The notes under the pieces were generated by a model that did not search any database, had not been told where the DNA came from, and saw only the letters and a program-made list of their open reading frames with translations. From the NCBI GenBank assembly GCA_034408895.1, contig JAWXCI010000023.1, positions 1 to 13,833 of the forward strand: a stretch of 13,833 bases of DNA, in the 5' to 3' direction. Numbering within the stretch: the first letter of the stretch is position 1; every line of letters starts with the position of its first letter. Source of the stretch: UBA4660 sp034408895 (GTDB lineage: Bacteria; Bacteroidota; Bacteroidia; Flavobacteriales_D; Sanyastnellaceae). The position numbers were made by a program, and so were the translations under genes. Of this stretch, positions 6,450 to 13,833 are shown in pieces.

Positions 6450-6567
6450 GGCGCTCTAAAAATTCCTAAGACTAGGCTTCCAACTTTTTGGAACCTGGAA
6501 TTTACCAGGTGCAAATGAGGAATTCAAAAAAGTTGAGTAACGAAGTATCCGGGATTTTTAGAGTGCC
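6450..6567. repeat. Nested long inverted repeat (possible MITE or structured RNA) between convergent genes
   Basis: The outer arms are 6450-6466 (ggcgctctaaaaattcc) and 6551-6567 (gggatttttagagtgcc). They pair at 15 of 17 positions as DNA, and at all 17 as RNA because both differences are G-U wobbles. Inside, cttc/gaag (6477-6480 with 6542-6545) pairs. Then 6481-6493 pairs with 6523-6535 (12 of 13). An innermost hairpin is acctgg-aattta-ccaggt (6493-6510). The element ends 6 bp from the dodecin stop. It could serve as a bidirectional terminator or be a miniature inverted-repeat element. No clear target-site duplication is seen. Confidence 0.65.
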
Positions 6568-6573
6568 CTTTAT

Positions 6574-6774
6574 TCAATCCACCCGGAAGGAAATCCGGCA
6601 AATGCAACCAAACGTGGTTACCTCACCATCCTTTACATGAGCATTGATGTCCTTGACATAAACGGAGTCAATGTTGCGAACTGTTTTGCTTACTTCTTTC
6701 ACAGCACTGCGCACTGCATCGTCAATACCTTTTTCTGAAGTCGAGATTACCTCGATCACTTTTACAATAGACAT
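6574..6774 (-). CDS. Dodecin family flavin-binding protein
   Basis: A 66-residue product of normal dodecin length. Dodecins form hollow 12-subunit shells that store or buffer riboflavin, FMN or FAD in the cytoplasm. The fold is visible as beta-alpha-beta-beta: 'IVKVIEVISTSEKGIDDAVRSA' region with the conserved TSE-G-DDA segment, helix 'VRSAVKEVSKTVRN', then strands 'SVYVKDINAHV' and 'GEVTTFGCICRISFRVD'. The Trp that stacks on flavin in the best-studied dodecins is Ser37 here, as I recall for many Bacteroidota members, so ligand binding may differ. It lies 36 bp downstream of mpl on the same strand and may share its transcript. The start is ATG at 6774. Confidence 0.85.
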   Translation of the reverse strand: MSIVKVIEVISTSEKGIDDAVRSAVKEVSKTVRNIDSVYVKDINAHVKDGEVTTFGCICRISFRVD

Positions 6775-6810
6775 AATATGGAGTTTTAATTGATTTGGTT
6801 CGGAAGGTAG

Positions 6811-8166
6811 TTATAAGAGTTCTTCCGCAAGGCTGCCAATATCCACCCCATCAAAATTCCCACTGGTCATCATCAGGAGATTGGTGTCGTGCCAGTTCAT
6901 TTTCTTCAATTCATTAACCAGTTCTTTTGAGTCTGTAAACACCCGGATGTTTTCAGTTCCGAATGATGCGCGCACTTGTTCAAGTGATATGGGCGCAAGT
7001 TTTTTGTGTTCAATGGTATGCGGATTGAAATAGACAAATGCCACATCAGCTGCGGCCATTGCACCGTGGTATTCCATAAGAAAATTTGCGTTAAGGCTGC
7101 TGAACGTGTGCAACTCCATACATGCCACGAGTTTTCTTGTTGCGTATTGTTCCTTCAATGCAGCGGTTGTGGCCTTCAGTTTTGATGGCGAATGTGCGAA
7201 GTCTTTGTAGATTACCGAGTGCGTGCCTTCCTTCACCAGTTCAAGTCTTTTCGATGCACCACTGAATGATTGAATCGATTTGTAGAATGCTTCATCGTTT
7301 ATTCCTGCTTCGTTGCACACCAGCCTTGCCCCTTCCAGGTTTTGCAAATTGTGATTGCCGAAAATCTTCAGCGGCACTTCACCTGATTCAGTGATTAGGT
7401 ATGTGACGCCATCCTTTATTTCATGTTCGTGAGTGGTGTATGGAATTCTGCCAAATGAAGTTGGATGATTTTCTGCAAGTCGTTTTACATGTTCATCGTC
7501 TTCTGAATAAATGAGCACGCCATTGGGTTCAATTTTGTCGAGGAAAATGCTGAACTGCTCTACATAGTTGTCAAACGTTGGAAACACATTGATGTGATCC
7601 CACGCTATGCCGCTGAGCAATGCAACGTGCGGTTTGTACAAATGAAACTTCGGCCTTCGGTCAATGGGGGAACTCAGGTATTCATCGCCTTCAATCACTG
7701 CAATTTTTGCAGTTTCAGAAAGCCGAACCATACAATCGAAACCTGCCAGTTGTGCACCCACCATGTAATCGCAATCCATACTGCACTCTTGCATCACATG
7801 GAGAATCATCGAGGTGATGGTGGTCTTGCCATGGCTTCCACCAATTACAATCCTCCTTTTGTTTTGTGTTTGCTCATAGATGTATTCGGGGTATGAAAAA
7901 ATTCGGAGGCCAAGTTCCTGTGCTCGTAACAATTCGGGATTGTCGGCCCGTGCATGCATGCCCACAATCACAGCGTCAAGATGCGAGGAAATATTTTCTG
8001 CAAACCAACCCATGGTCTTCGGCAGCAGCCCGTGGTTATCTAATCGCGATCTGCTCGGTTCAAAAATTTCATCATCACTTCCGGAAACGACAAATCCTTT
8101 CTGGTGAAGGGCAATGGCGAGATTGTGCATGGCGCTTCCGCCAATTGCTATGAGGTGTACTTTCAT
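6811..8166 (-). CDS. mpl: Mpl-type Mur ligase: UDP-N-acetylmuramate:L-Ala-gamma-D-Glu-meso-DAP ligase
   Basis: A 451-residue product, the usual Mpl length. Mpl joins recycled murein tripeptide to UDP-MurNAc with ATP, returning it to peptidoglycan synthesis in the cytoplasm. The three Mur ligase domains are present: an N-terminal Rossmann fold ('HLIAIGGSAMHNLA', 'VSGSD', 'VIVGMHAR'), a central ATPase domain with P-loop GGSHGKTT (109-116), 'EGDEY' (159-163), 'SGIAWDHINVFPTFDNY' (185-201) and 'GNHNLQN' (270-276), and a C-terminal domain with 'SGASKRLEL' (302-310), 'DFAHSPSK' (322-329), 'ELHTFSSLN' (351-359) and 'SGNFDG' (435-440). The AWDHINVF and SGASKR motifs favour Mpl over MurC. Where many relatives have His-His in the DFAHH motif, this protein has His-Ser. 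It is divergent from corA and upstream of dodecin. Confidence 0.88.
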   Translation of the reverse strand: MKVHLIAIGGSAMHNLAIALHQKGFVVSGSDDEIFEPSRSRLDNHGLLPKTMGWFAENISSHLDAVIVGMHARADNPELLRAQELGLRIFSYPEYIYEQTQNKRRIVIGGSHGKTTITSMILHVMQECSMDCDYMVGAQLAGFDCMVRLSETAKIAVIEGDEYLSSPIDRRPKFHLYKPHVALLSGIAWDHINVFPTFDNYVEQFSIFLDKIEPNGVLIYSEDDEHVKRLAENHPTSFGRIPYTTHEHEIKDGVTYLITESGEVPLKIFGNHNLQNLEGARLVCNEAGINDEAFYKSIQSFSGASKRLELVKEGTHSVIYKDFAHSPSKLKATTAALKEQYATRKLVACMELHTFSSLNANFLMEYHGAMAAADVAFVYFNPHTIEHKKLAPISLEQVRASFGTENIRVFTDSKELVNELKKMNWHDTNLLMMTSGNFDGVDIGSLAEELL

Positions 8167-8305
8167 TTTTCATGAAATTATTGCGACCGCGAACATCTCA
8201 TTCATTCCACCTTGCCATCCTTCGCAATGAGAAGAATTATTCAAGACTTCGTGTTGATGCCCAATACAAATTCCGCTTCTTTGCAAAGTCATATTCAAAA
8301 GAACA

Positions 8306-9361
8306 ATGTCACTCGAAAACTCCGCAAGTCGTTCACACAAAAAAGGCATGATGCCTGAATCGCTGGTATACGTGGGCGAACATCGCGATGCGAAAGTTCG
8401 CCTTCGCGTGCTGGATTACAACCAAAGTACCTTTCGTGAACTCAGCATTGAAGAAATTTCACAGTGTGCTGCCTTCACCGCGTCCGATTCTGTTTCATGG
8501 ATTGATGTGGATGGAATTCATGATGGCCGCATTGTGGAATCGCTAGGCAAAATGTTCGACATTCATCCACTGGTACTCGAAGATGTGATGAACAGCCAAA
8601 GCCGCCCCAAAGTGGAGTTCTTCGATGCCTACACCTTCATCACTCTAAAGATGCTGGAACTTGAGGCAGGATCAAAAGAACTCAACAGTGAGCAACTCTC
8701 ACTCATTATCGGTGACAAATTCCTGCTCATGTTCCAGGAGCGGCCGGGCGATAGTTTTAATCCAATCCGCGAACGCATTCGCACCGCAAAAGGAAAAGTG
8801 CGCAGTAAGGATGCGTACTACCTCGCCTATCTTTTGCTTGACACTGTAGTGGACAATTACATTCATGTGAGCGAGGAACTGGCCAAACAAATTGAAGTGC
8901 TTGAAGCATCCATATTGAAACGTCCCACTGAATTTACACTCCATCGGATTCTCCGTCTTCGGCAGGAACTTCTCGATTTCAAACGCAGCATTGATCCGCT
9001 GAAGGAGGCCATCAACACAGTGACGCGGGAACTGGATGATGAAATTTCGAAATACTACCGCGACCTCTACGACCACATTATTTACGAATCGGAAAACCTT
9101 GCGGTGTATCGCGAGATGCTCGCCAACCTGCTCGATCTATACCACAGCAGCCTCAACATACGCACCAACCAGGTGATGAAAGTGCTCACCATTGTCACTA
9201 CCATTTTCGTTCCGCTCACTTTCATTGTAGGTATTTACGGAATGAACTTCGATTACATGCCTGAGTTGAGATGGCATTATGGTTATCCATCGTTAATGGG
9301 TCTGATGTTGATAATTGTAGTTGGGATGCTGCTTTATTTTCGGAAGAAGAGGTGGTTGTGA
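8306..9361 (+). CDS. corA: CorA family Mg2+/Co2+ transport channel
   Basis: A 351-residue product of typical length. CorA is a pentameric inner-membrane channel for Mg2+ (and Co2+). The long cytoplasmic N-terminal domain includes 'WIDVDGIHD' and 'IHPLVLEDVMNSQSRPKVE', followed by a charged stalk-helix region (about 190-285). The membrane part has TM1 (about 290-311, 'VTTIFVPLTFIVGIY'), the signature YGMN (Gly312-Met-Asn314) with periplasmic loop MPEL (318-321), TM2 (about 327-345) and a basic end RKKRW. The intergenic gap with mpl is 139 bp. A TTTG at 8280-8283 with TTG at 8254-8256 is a weak candidate promoter. The gene looks intact. Confidence 0.93.
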   Translation: MSLENSASRSHKKGMMPESLVYVGEHRDAKVRLRVLDYNQSTFRELSIEEISQCAAFTASDSVSWIDVDGIHDGRIVESLGKMFDIHPLVLEDVMNSQSRPKVEFFDAYTFITLKMLELEAGSKELNSEQLSLIIGDKFLLMFQERPGDSFNPIRERIRTAKGKVRSKDAYYLAYLLLDTVVDNYIHVSEELAKQIEVLEASILKRPTEFTLHRILRLRQELLDFKRSIDPLKEAINTVTRELDDEISKYYRDLYDHIIYESENLAVYREMLANLLDLYHSSLNIRTNQVMKVLTIVTTIFVPLTFIVGIYGMNFDYMPELRWHYGYPSLMGLMLIIVVGMLLYFRKKRWL

Positions 9362-9474
9362 TAATCCCATACCTTTCTCGTTGAGAAAAAAATTTTCCGG
9401 CTCCACCCGCATCAATGAAATAAACTTGCACTCGCAATTCATTCAAAACATAATATCATTCCACGTAATCCACA

Positions 9475-10871
9475 ATGAAGACCAAATACCTCGACCTTAT
9501 CGAACAGACGTTTGACTGGCCGCAGGATGAATTCAGGCTGAACAAGGATGAACTTATTTTTCATGACATTCCATTGATGGATCTTGTGAAGAAGTATGGC
9601 TCGCCACTCAAGTTCACTTACCTACCAAAAATTTCTCAGAACATCCAGCGGGCAAAGAAATGGTTCGAGACTGCCCGCAGGCAGGTGCGCTACCAGGGCG
9701 AATACCACTATTGCTACTGCACCAAGAGTTCACATTTCCGCTACGTGTTAGAGCGTGTGCTGGAAAACGATGTGCACATAGAGACCTCGTCAGGATATGA
9801 TATTGACGTGATACGCAGGCTTGCCACATTGCATAAACTGGACAAGACACAGCGCATTATCTGCAATGGGTTCAAGAAGCAGGAATATGTAAATAAGATT
9901 TTCGAACTTCACAAGGATGGTTTCCATGACATTATTCCTGTCATTGATAATGAATACGAACTTGAAGTATTCCAGGGAATGGTGGAAGAGCCAATGAACA
10001 TCGGCATCCGCATAGCAAGCGAAGAAGAACCGAAGTTTGAGTTCTACACATCACGGTTAGGAATAGGGTACCGTTACATCAAGAATTTCTACAAGAAAAA
10101 CATTCATGATGACCCGAATTTAAAGCTCAAGATGCTCCATTTCTTCATCAACAGTGGTATCAAGGACACTGCCTACTACTGGAATGAATTGGCGAAATGC
10201 CTGAAGGTGTATTGTGAGTTGCGAGAGGTATGCCCTACACTCGACAGCCTCAACATCGGTGGCGGATTTCCCATCAAGAATTCACTGGTATTCGCTTTCG
10301 ATTACCAATACATGGTGACTGAAATCCTGACACAGATAAAGGCCGCATGTGAAGATGCGGGAGTACCTGTGCCGCACATCTATACCGAATTCGGTTCGTT
10401 CACTGTGGGCGAGAGTGGTGGAGCCATCTTCAAAATTATTCATCAGAAAGAACAGAACGACCGGGAGAAGTGGAATATGATTGATTCATCGTTCATGACC
10501 ACGCTTCCTGATACCTGGGCCATCAACAAGCGTTTCATCATGCTGCCCATCAACAACTGGCATGAGGGATATGAGCGTGTTTTCCTCGGGGGACTTACTT
10601 GTGATAGTGATGACTATTACACAGCGAACAACACACCAACGCCATTTACCTGCCGAAGTATTACCCCGACCAGGATCAATACATCGGCTTCTTCAATACC
10701 GGTGCTTACCAGGAAACACTTGGCGGATTCGGTGGCATTCACCACTGTCTCATTCCACAGCCCAAACATGTGCTCATTGACAAAGACCCAAAAGGAAAAC
10801 TGAAATTTAAACTCTGGGCGCAGGAACAAAAACCGAGAGAGGTGCTGGGATTGTTGGGGTATTATGATTGA
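9475..10871 (+). CDS. speA: Arginine decarboxylase (PLP fold III, Bacteroidota short type), frameshifted near 10621
   Basis: The gene matches the roughly 465-residue Bacteroidota arginine decarboxylase, which makes agmatine from L-arginine for polyamine synthesis using PLP. 'CYCTKSSHF' holds the probable PLP Lys84. 'HIETSSGYD', 'FEFYTSRLGIGY', GGGFPIKNS (Gly262-264) and 'TEFGSFTVGESGG' (from 304) line the cofactor site. 'GGLTCDSDDYY' (Cys376-Asp377) is the conserved Cys-Asp element. After TAC at 10618-10620 only two bases (AC) remain before family sequence resumes in another frame: SEQHTNAIYLPKYYP, then 'GFFNTGAYQETLGGFGG', ending at TGA 10869-10871. Relatives have Asn there, so one base appears lost. 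Read without correction the protein ends at 10803 (442 residues) with a nonsense tail and lacks the GAYQ region, so it would probably be inactive. This could be a sequencing error or a real mutation. Confidence 0.85.
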
Positions 10872-10934
10872 GAAATACAGGCGTCACTATTTGGCAACGC
10901 AGTTCATACCTTCGCACAATACCAAGATTCAACC

Positions 10935-13475
10935 ATGCGGAAACTTTTACTCTTTGTCCTGTCTTGCATTTCAATTCACGCTTACTCGCAAACGTTCACA
11001 GCATCTCCTGATGTGGCAGTGCCCGATGATGGCAGCTTTTATTCGTTCTACATCGAAGTTAGCGGATTACCGAATGCCATTGATCTTAGTTTCGGTATCG
11101 AAAGAATCTGCATGAATTTCTATCACTCATGGGATGCCGATGTACAAATGTGGCTCATCGCTCCAGATGGAACGCAAGTGGAACTATCCACCGATAATGG
11201 CGGAAGTGAAGATGGTTATATCAATACCTGCTTCACGGAAAATGCTTTCTTCAGTATCACATCCGGTGCGCCACCTTTCACCGGCACTTACAATCCCGAA
11301 GGCAACCTCAACGACATCAACAACAGCCAGAATCCAAACGGCACATGGACGCTTTTATTCTGGGATACATACTGGTTTGCCGATAGTGGTTGGCTGTACG
11401 AATGGAGTCTGACATTCACCGATGAAGTTCTCAATCCTGAACCCGATCCCTTCCAATTTGAATTCTCCAATCTTCCCCTTGTTTACATCAACACTGCCGG
11501 CCAGGGAATTCCTGATGAGCCTGGAGTTATTGCATACATGCAAGTGATTGATAATGGTGAAGGAAATCTCAACTATAAAACTGATCCATTTACTTACGAA
11601 GGAACCATTGATATTGAACTGCGCGGGCAAAGCACAATGGGCTTCCCTAAAAAATCTTATGGCCTGGAAACAAAGGATAATTTCGGGAATGACTTGGATA
11701 CAACATTTTTAGGTCTTCCTGCCGATGAAGACTGGATTCTCTACTCACCCTACTCTGAAAAATCTCTTCTACAAAATGCTCTGAGCATGGATCTCGGTCG
11801 CGCTATGGGCGACTACCACAGCCGCACACGTTACTGCGAGTTGTATGTCAATGATGTTTATGATGGCATTTATCTCCTCATGGAAAAAATAAAACAGGAG
11901 AATGATCGTGTGGATATTGCTGACCTTAACGTTGATGAAAACACAGGAGAGGATCTCACAGGTGGTTACATTTTTCGTTTGGATTGGGGTGGTGATACCG
12001 GCTGGCAATCTGAATTTGCACTTCCCGTTGATCCCAACGCTTATCCCTGGTTCCAGTTCGTTTATCCACGGCCGGAGATCGTAACACCTGAACAACGGGA
12101 TTACCTCGAAGCTTACGTGGATAGTTTTGAATATGCTATCAACGATGAAAGCTACATGTTCGGTGGAAAACGTTATGATAAATACATTGATCTTGCATCG
12201 TTCGTTGACAATTTCATCGTGAACGAACTTTCAAAAAACGTGGATGCTTATCGCTTGTCGAGTTATTATTCAAAGGACAAGAACGGGAAAATTATTGCGG
12301 GCCCTCTTTGGGATTTTAACCTCTCATTCGGCAATGCAGATTATTGCGATGGTGCTGATGACAATGATTGGAACTTTCAGGTATGTGGCACATCCGGCCC
12401 AAGCTGGTGGCCACGCATGTGGCAGGATTCTGTATTCACCAACCTGCTCAAGTGTCGCTGGGATTATCTGCGCACCAACCTCCTCAGCAATGAATCCATG
12501 GAAGCGCGAATTGATTCCATGGCTGCACACCTCACCCTTGAAGGTGCTGTGGATCGCAACTTCTTGCGCTGGCAAATACTCGGTGTGTATGTGTGGCCGA
12601 ATGCATTGCCCTATCCGGTTACTTATGATGAAGCCATCTGGCAACTGAAGACATGGACAGTCAACCGCATGGCATGGATGGATGCCAATATCATTGGTAA
12701 CCCCATGTGTGTTCCATACCTGGTGAACAATGCACAGAATGTTGAGTTGTTTGAAGAACAAAATTTCCCTCCCAATTGCTGGACGACTTCCGATGCCGAT
12801 GGGGACGGTGCAACATGGCAGGGCAACGCACCTGTTGGCGGGTATGAAAGCATTCAAAGTGTTTATTCCAATTCATTCGGCACATTCGATCCGGATAGTT
12901 ATTTCGTTTCTCCACAACTCACTCCCATTGGTGGTGAACACATCACATGGTACGCAGCAAGCCAGCTTGAAGAAACGTCAGAGCACTACCAGGTGCTGCT
13001 ATCCACAACAGGAATTGAAGCCGGTGATTTCACCACTATTCTTTGGGAAGAAACCATTTCAGGTGACGAGTGGCAATACCGCGCTGCCGACCTGAGTGCA
13101 TGGTGGGGGCAAAACATCTACATCGCATTTCGCCATTTCAATTCAGCAAATAATTTCCAATTGCGTATTGATGAAATACGTTATCCCACATGGACAAATC
13201 CTGCGCAGGATTGTACCATTGGTGTTGAGGAATCAAACATGACAGGTGCATTCAGTCTTTGGCCGAACCCTGCCGATGACAAGTTGACCGTTCATTCGAC
13301 ACAACCTATTGGACACATCAGGATGTGCAATGTCATTGGTGAAGTGGTGATGGAAAGATCATTCAACGAAAACCGACATGTTGTTCTGATAGATGTCAAA
13401 GATCTTTCTGCTGGTATTTACTCATTGCAAGTGAATGGAAAGGCCGGAGTGAAGGTGGTGGTGGAGAGCAGATGA
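10935..13475 (+). CDS. Secreted CotH kinase family protein with P-domain, choice-of-anchor J domain and T9SS type A sorting domain
   Basis: An 846-residue product with signal peptide MRKLLLFVLSCISIHAYSQ. Residues about 20-165 form a proprotein-convertase P-domain-like module ('HSWDADVQMWLIAPDGTQVE', 'NGTWTLLFWDTYWFADSGWL'). Residues about 175-580 are a CotH kinase-like domain: 'IELRGQSTMGFPKKSYGLET' (Lys239/Lys240), 'LYVNDVYDGIYLLMEKIKQE', 'GGYIFRLD' and 'GPLWDFNLSFGN' (Trp459-Asp460-Phe-Asn462). CotH proteins in Bacillus are spore-coat protein kinases; the bacterial secreted relatives are mostly uncharacterised, so kinase activity here is inference. Residues about 604-752 fit a choice-of-anchor J / cleaved-adhesin carbohydrate-binding-like domain ('NFPPNCWTTSDADGDGATW', 'YFVSPQL', 'RIDEIRYP'). 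The last 75 residues ('SLWPNPADDKLTV' ... 'LSAGIYSLQVNG') are a T9SS type A tail. Confidence 0.88.
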   Translation: MRKLLLFVLSCISIHAYSQTFTASPDVAVPDDGSFYSFYIEVSGLPNAIDLSFGIERICMNFYHSWDADVQMWLIAPDGTQVELSTDNGGSEDGYINTCFTENAFFSITSGAPPFTGTYNPEGNLNDINNSQNPNGTWTLLFWDTYWFADSGWLYEWSLTFTDEVLNPEPDPFQFEFSNLPLVYINTAGQGIPDEPGVIAYMQVIDNGEGNLNYKTDPFTYEGTIDIELRGQSTMGFPKKSYGLETKDNFGNDLDTTFLGLPADEDWILYSPYSEKSLLQNALSMDLGRAMGDYHSRTRYCELYVNDVYDGIYLLMEKIKQENDRVDIADLNVDENTGEDLTGGYIFRLDWGGDTGWQSEFALPVDPNAYPWFQFVYPRPEIVTPEQRDYLEAYVDSFEYAINDESYMFGGKRYDKYIDLASFVDNFIVNELSKNVDAYRLSSYYSKDKNGKIIAGPLWDFNLSFGNADYCDGADDNDWNFQVCGTSGPSWWPRMWQDSVFTNLLKCRWDYLRTNLLSNESMEARIDSMAAHLTLEGAVDRNFLRWQILGVYVWPNALPYPVTYDEAIWQLKTWTVNRMAWMDANIIGNPMCVPYLVNNAQNVELFEEQNFPPNCWTTSDADGDGATWQGNAPVGGYESIQSVYSNSFGTFDPDSYFVSPQLTPIGGEHITWYAASQLEETSEHYQVLLSTTGIEAGDFTTILWEETISGDEWQYRAADLSAWWGQNIYIAFRHFNSANNFQLRIDEIRYPTWTNPAQDCTIGVEESNMTGAFSLWPNPADDKLTVHSTQPIGHIRMCNVIGEVVMERSFNENRHVVLIDVKDLSAGIYSLQVNGKAGVKVVVESR

Positions 13476-13833
13476 CAGTCTGGAGACTTTCAGTTAAAGT
13501 GCTGATGGCAGATTACAGTTTCATTCCATTCCCATAAGTCAGAAAAAAACAGTTGCAGTAATCCTGTAATTGTTAGGTGGCCGTTCGTCTTAATTTTAGA
13601 CTGAAACCAAAACTGCTGCATCATGATCTTCAGTACCCGAATCATTTTAGCTTCAAGCATTGGAATTTATGTTCTGATGTAATCCTTGCCCAACCTCAAA
13701 ATGCGAACTCGCCAATGGGCAACAAGTCCAGACATGAAGTGGTCATGAAGTTAAAGCAAGCAACAAATGAACTTTCCCATACCTCAACCTAAAGTAGAAA
13801 TAATTAGGTGACCCATCGTTGAACTATCGCAAG
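13476..13833. other. Right-edge stretch with no confident gene
   Basis: Just after the CotH stop, AGTCT-GG-AGACT followed by TT (13477-13489) is a small, weak terminator-like hairpin. A plus-strand frame is open from a GTG at 13577 to TAA at 13790-13792 (71 residues, with 'HFSFKHWNLCSDV' and 'HEVVMKLKQATNEL'). It lacks a convincing start context or known family, so I do not call it. The next gene may begin beyond the edge. Confidence 0.4.

Noticed and set aside
8228..8359. Short plus-strand frame of 43 codons overlapping the corA start
   Set aside because: It overlaps corA in another frame, has no recognisable signature and is better read as untranslated leader.
12324..12857. Minus-strand frame of 177 codons
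   Set aside because: It is antisense to the CotH-family gene, whose domains are continuous across it.
13577..13792. 71-codon plus-strand frame near the right edge
   Set aside because: GTG start without context, no recognised family and a composition typical of chance reading. Kept only as a note in the gap entry.

Overview
The window looks like a chromosomal segment of a Bacteroidota bacterium, most likely from the Flavobacteriales or a close relative. Three secreted proteins end in type IX secretion (T9SS) sorting domains: one CHU_C/type B, at the left edge, and two type A. There is a 'GCTDPxAxNFNP' motif typical of marine Bacteroidota, a Bacteroidota-type short arginine decarboxylase, a Bacteroidota-type dodecin and a Bacteroidota RHS core fragment. 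No tRNA, rRNA or CRISPR array was recognised.

Left part (1-2811): the 3' end of a large T9SS type B secreted protein, a gap of about 220 bp with no confident gene, then a 780-residue secreted arylsulfotransferase-like protein. That protein carries four tandem MopE-type Asp/Cys-rich repeats and a T9SS type A tail.

Middle-left (2812-4500): a scarred, gene-poor stretch that looks like the remains of mobile or accessory DNA. It holds the C-terminal end of a tyrosine recombinase (+), interrupted by an amber codon. This is joined almost directly to an antisense RHS-core fragment (-). A minus-strand unit follows, with an excisionase/MerR-like helix-turn-helix protein, tiny overlapping or degenerate reading frames and a plausible intrinsic terminator. 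A 27-bp imperfect inverted repeat flanks the start of the recombinase remnant.

Centre (4759-9361): a 532-residue lipoprotein of unknown function faces a convergent pair, dodecin and an Mpl-type Mur ligase (murein tripeptide recycling). The gap between them contains two hairpins, one a long nested structure of about 118 nt that could be a MITE or an RNA structure. A CorA-type Mg2+/Co2+ channel is divergent from mpl.

Right part (9475-13475): a biosynthetic-type arginine decarboxylase interrupted by a one-base deletion near 10621, then an 846-residue secreted CotH-kinase-family protein with an N-terminal P-domain, a choice-of-anchor J domain and a T9SS type A tail. The last 360 bp hold no confident gene.

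The housekeeping genes appear to be independent units (only mpl-dodecin looks like an operon). The shared theme is cell-surface and secreted proteins. I do not see a clear new multi-gene system. The observations most worth checking are the nested hairpin, the recombinase/RHS scar with its minus-strand small-ORF unit, the decarboxylase frameshift, and the arylsulfotransferase/MopE-repeat fusion.
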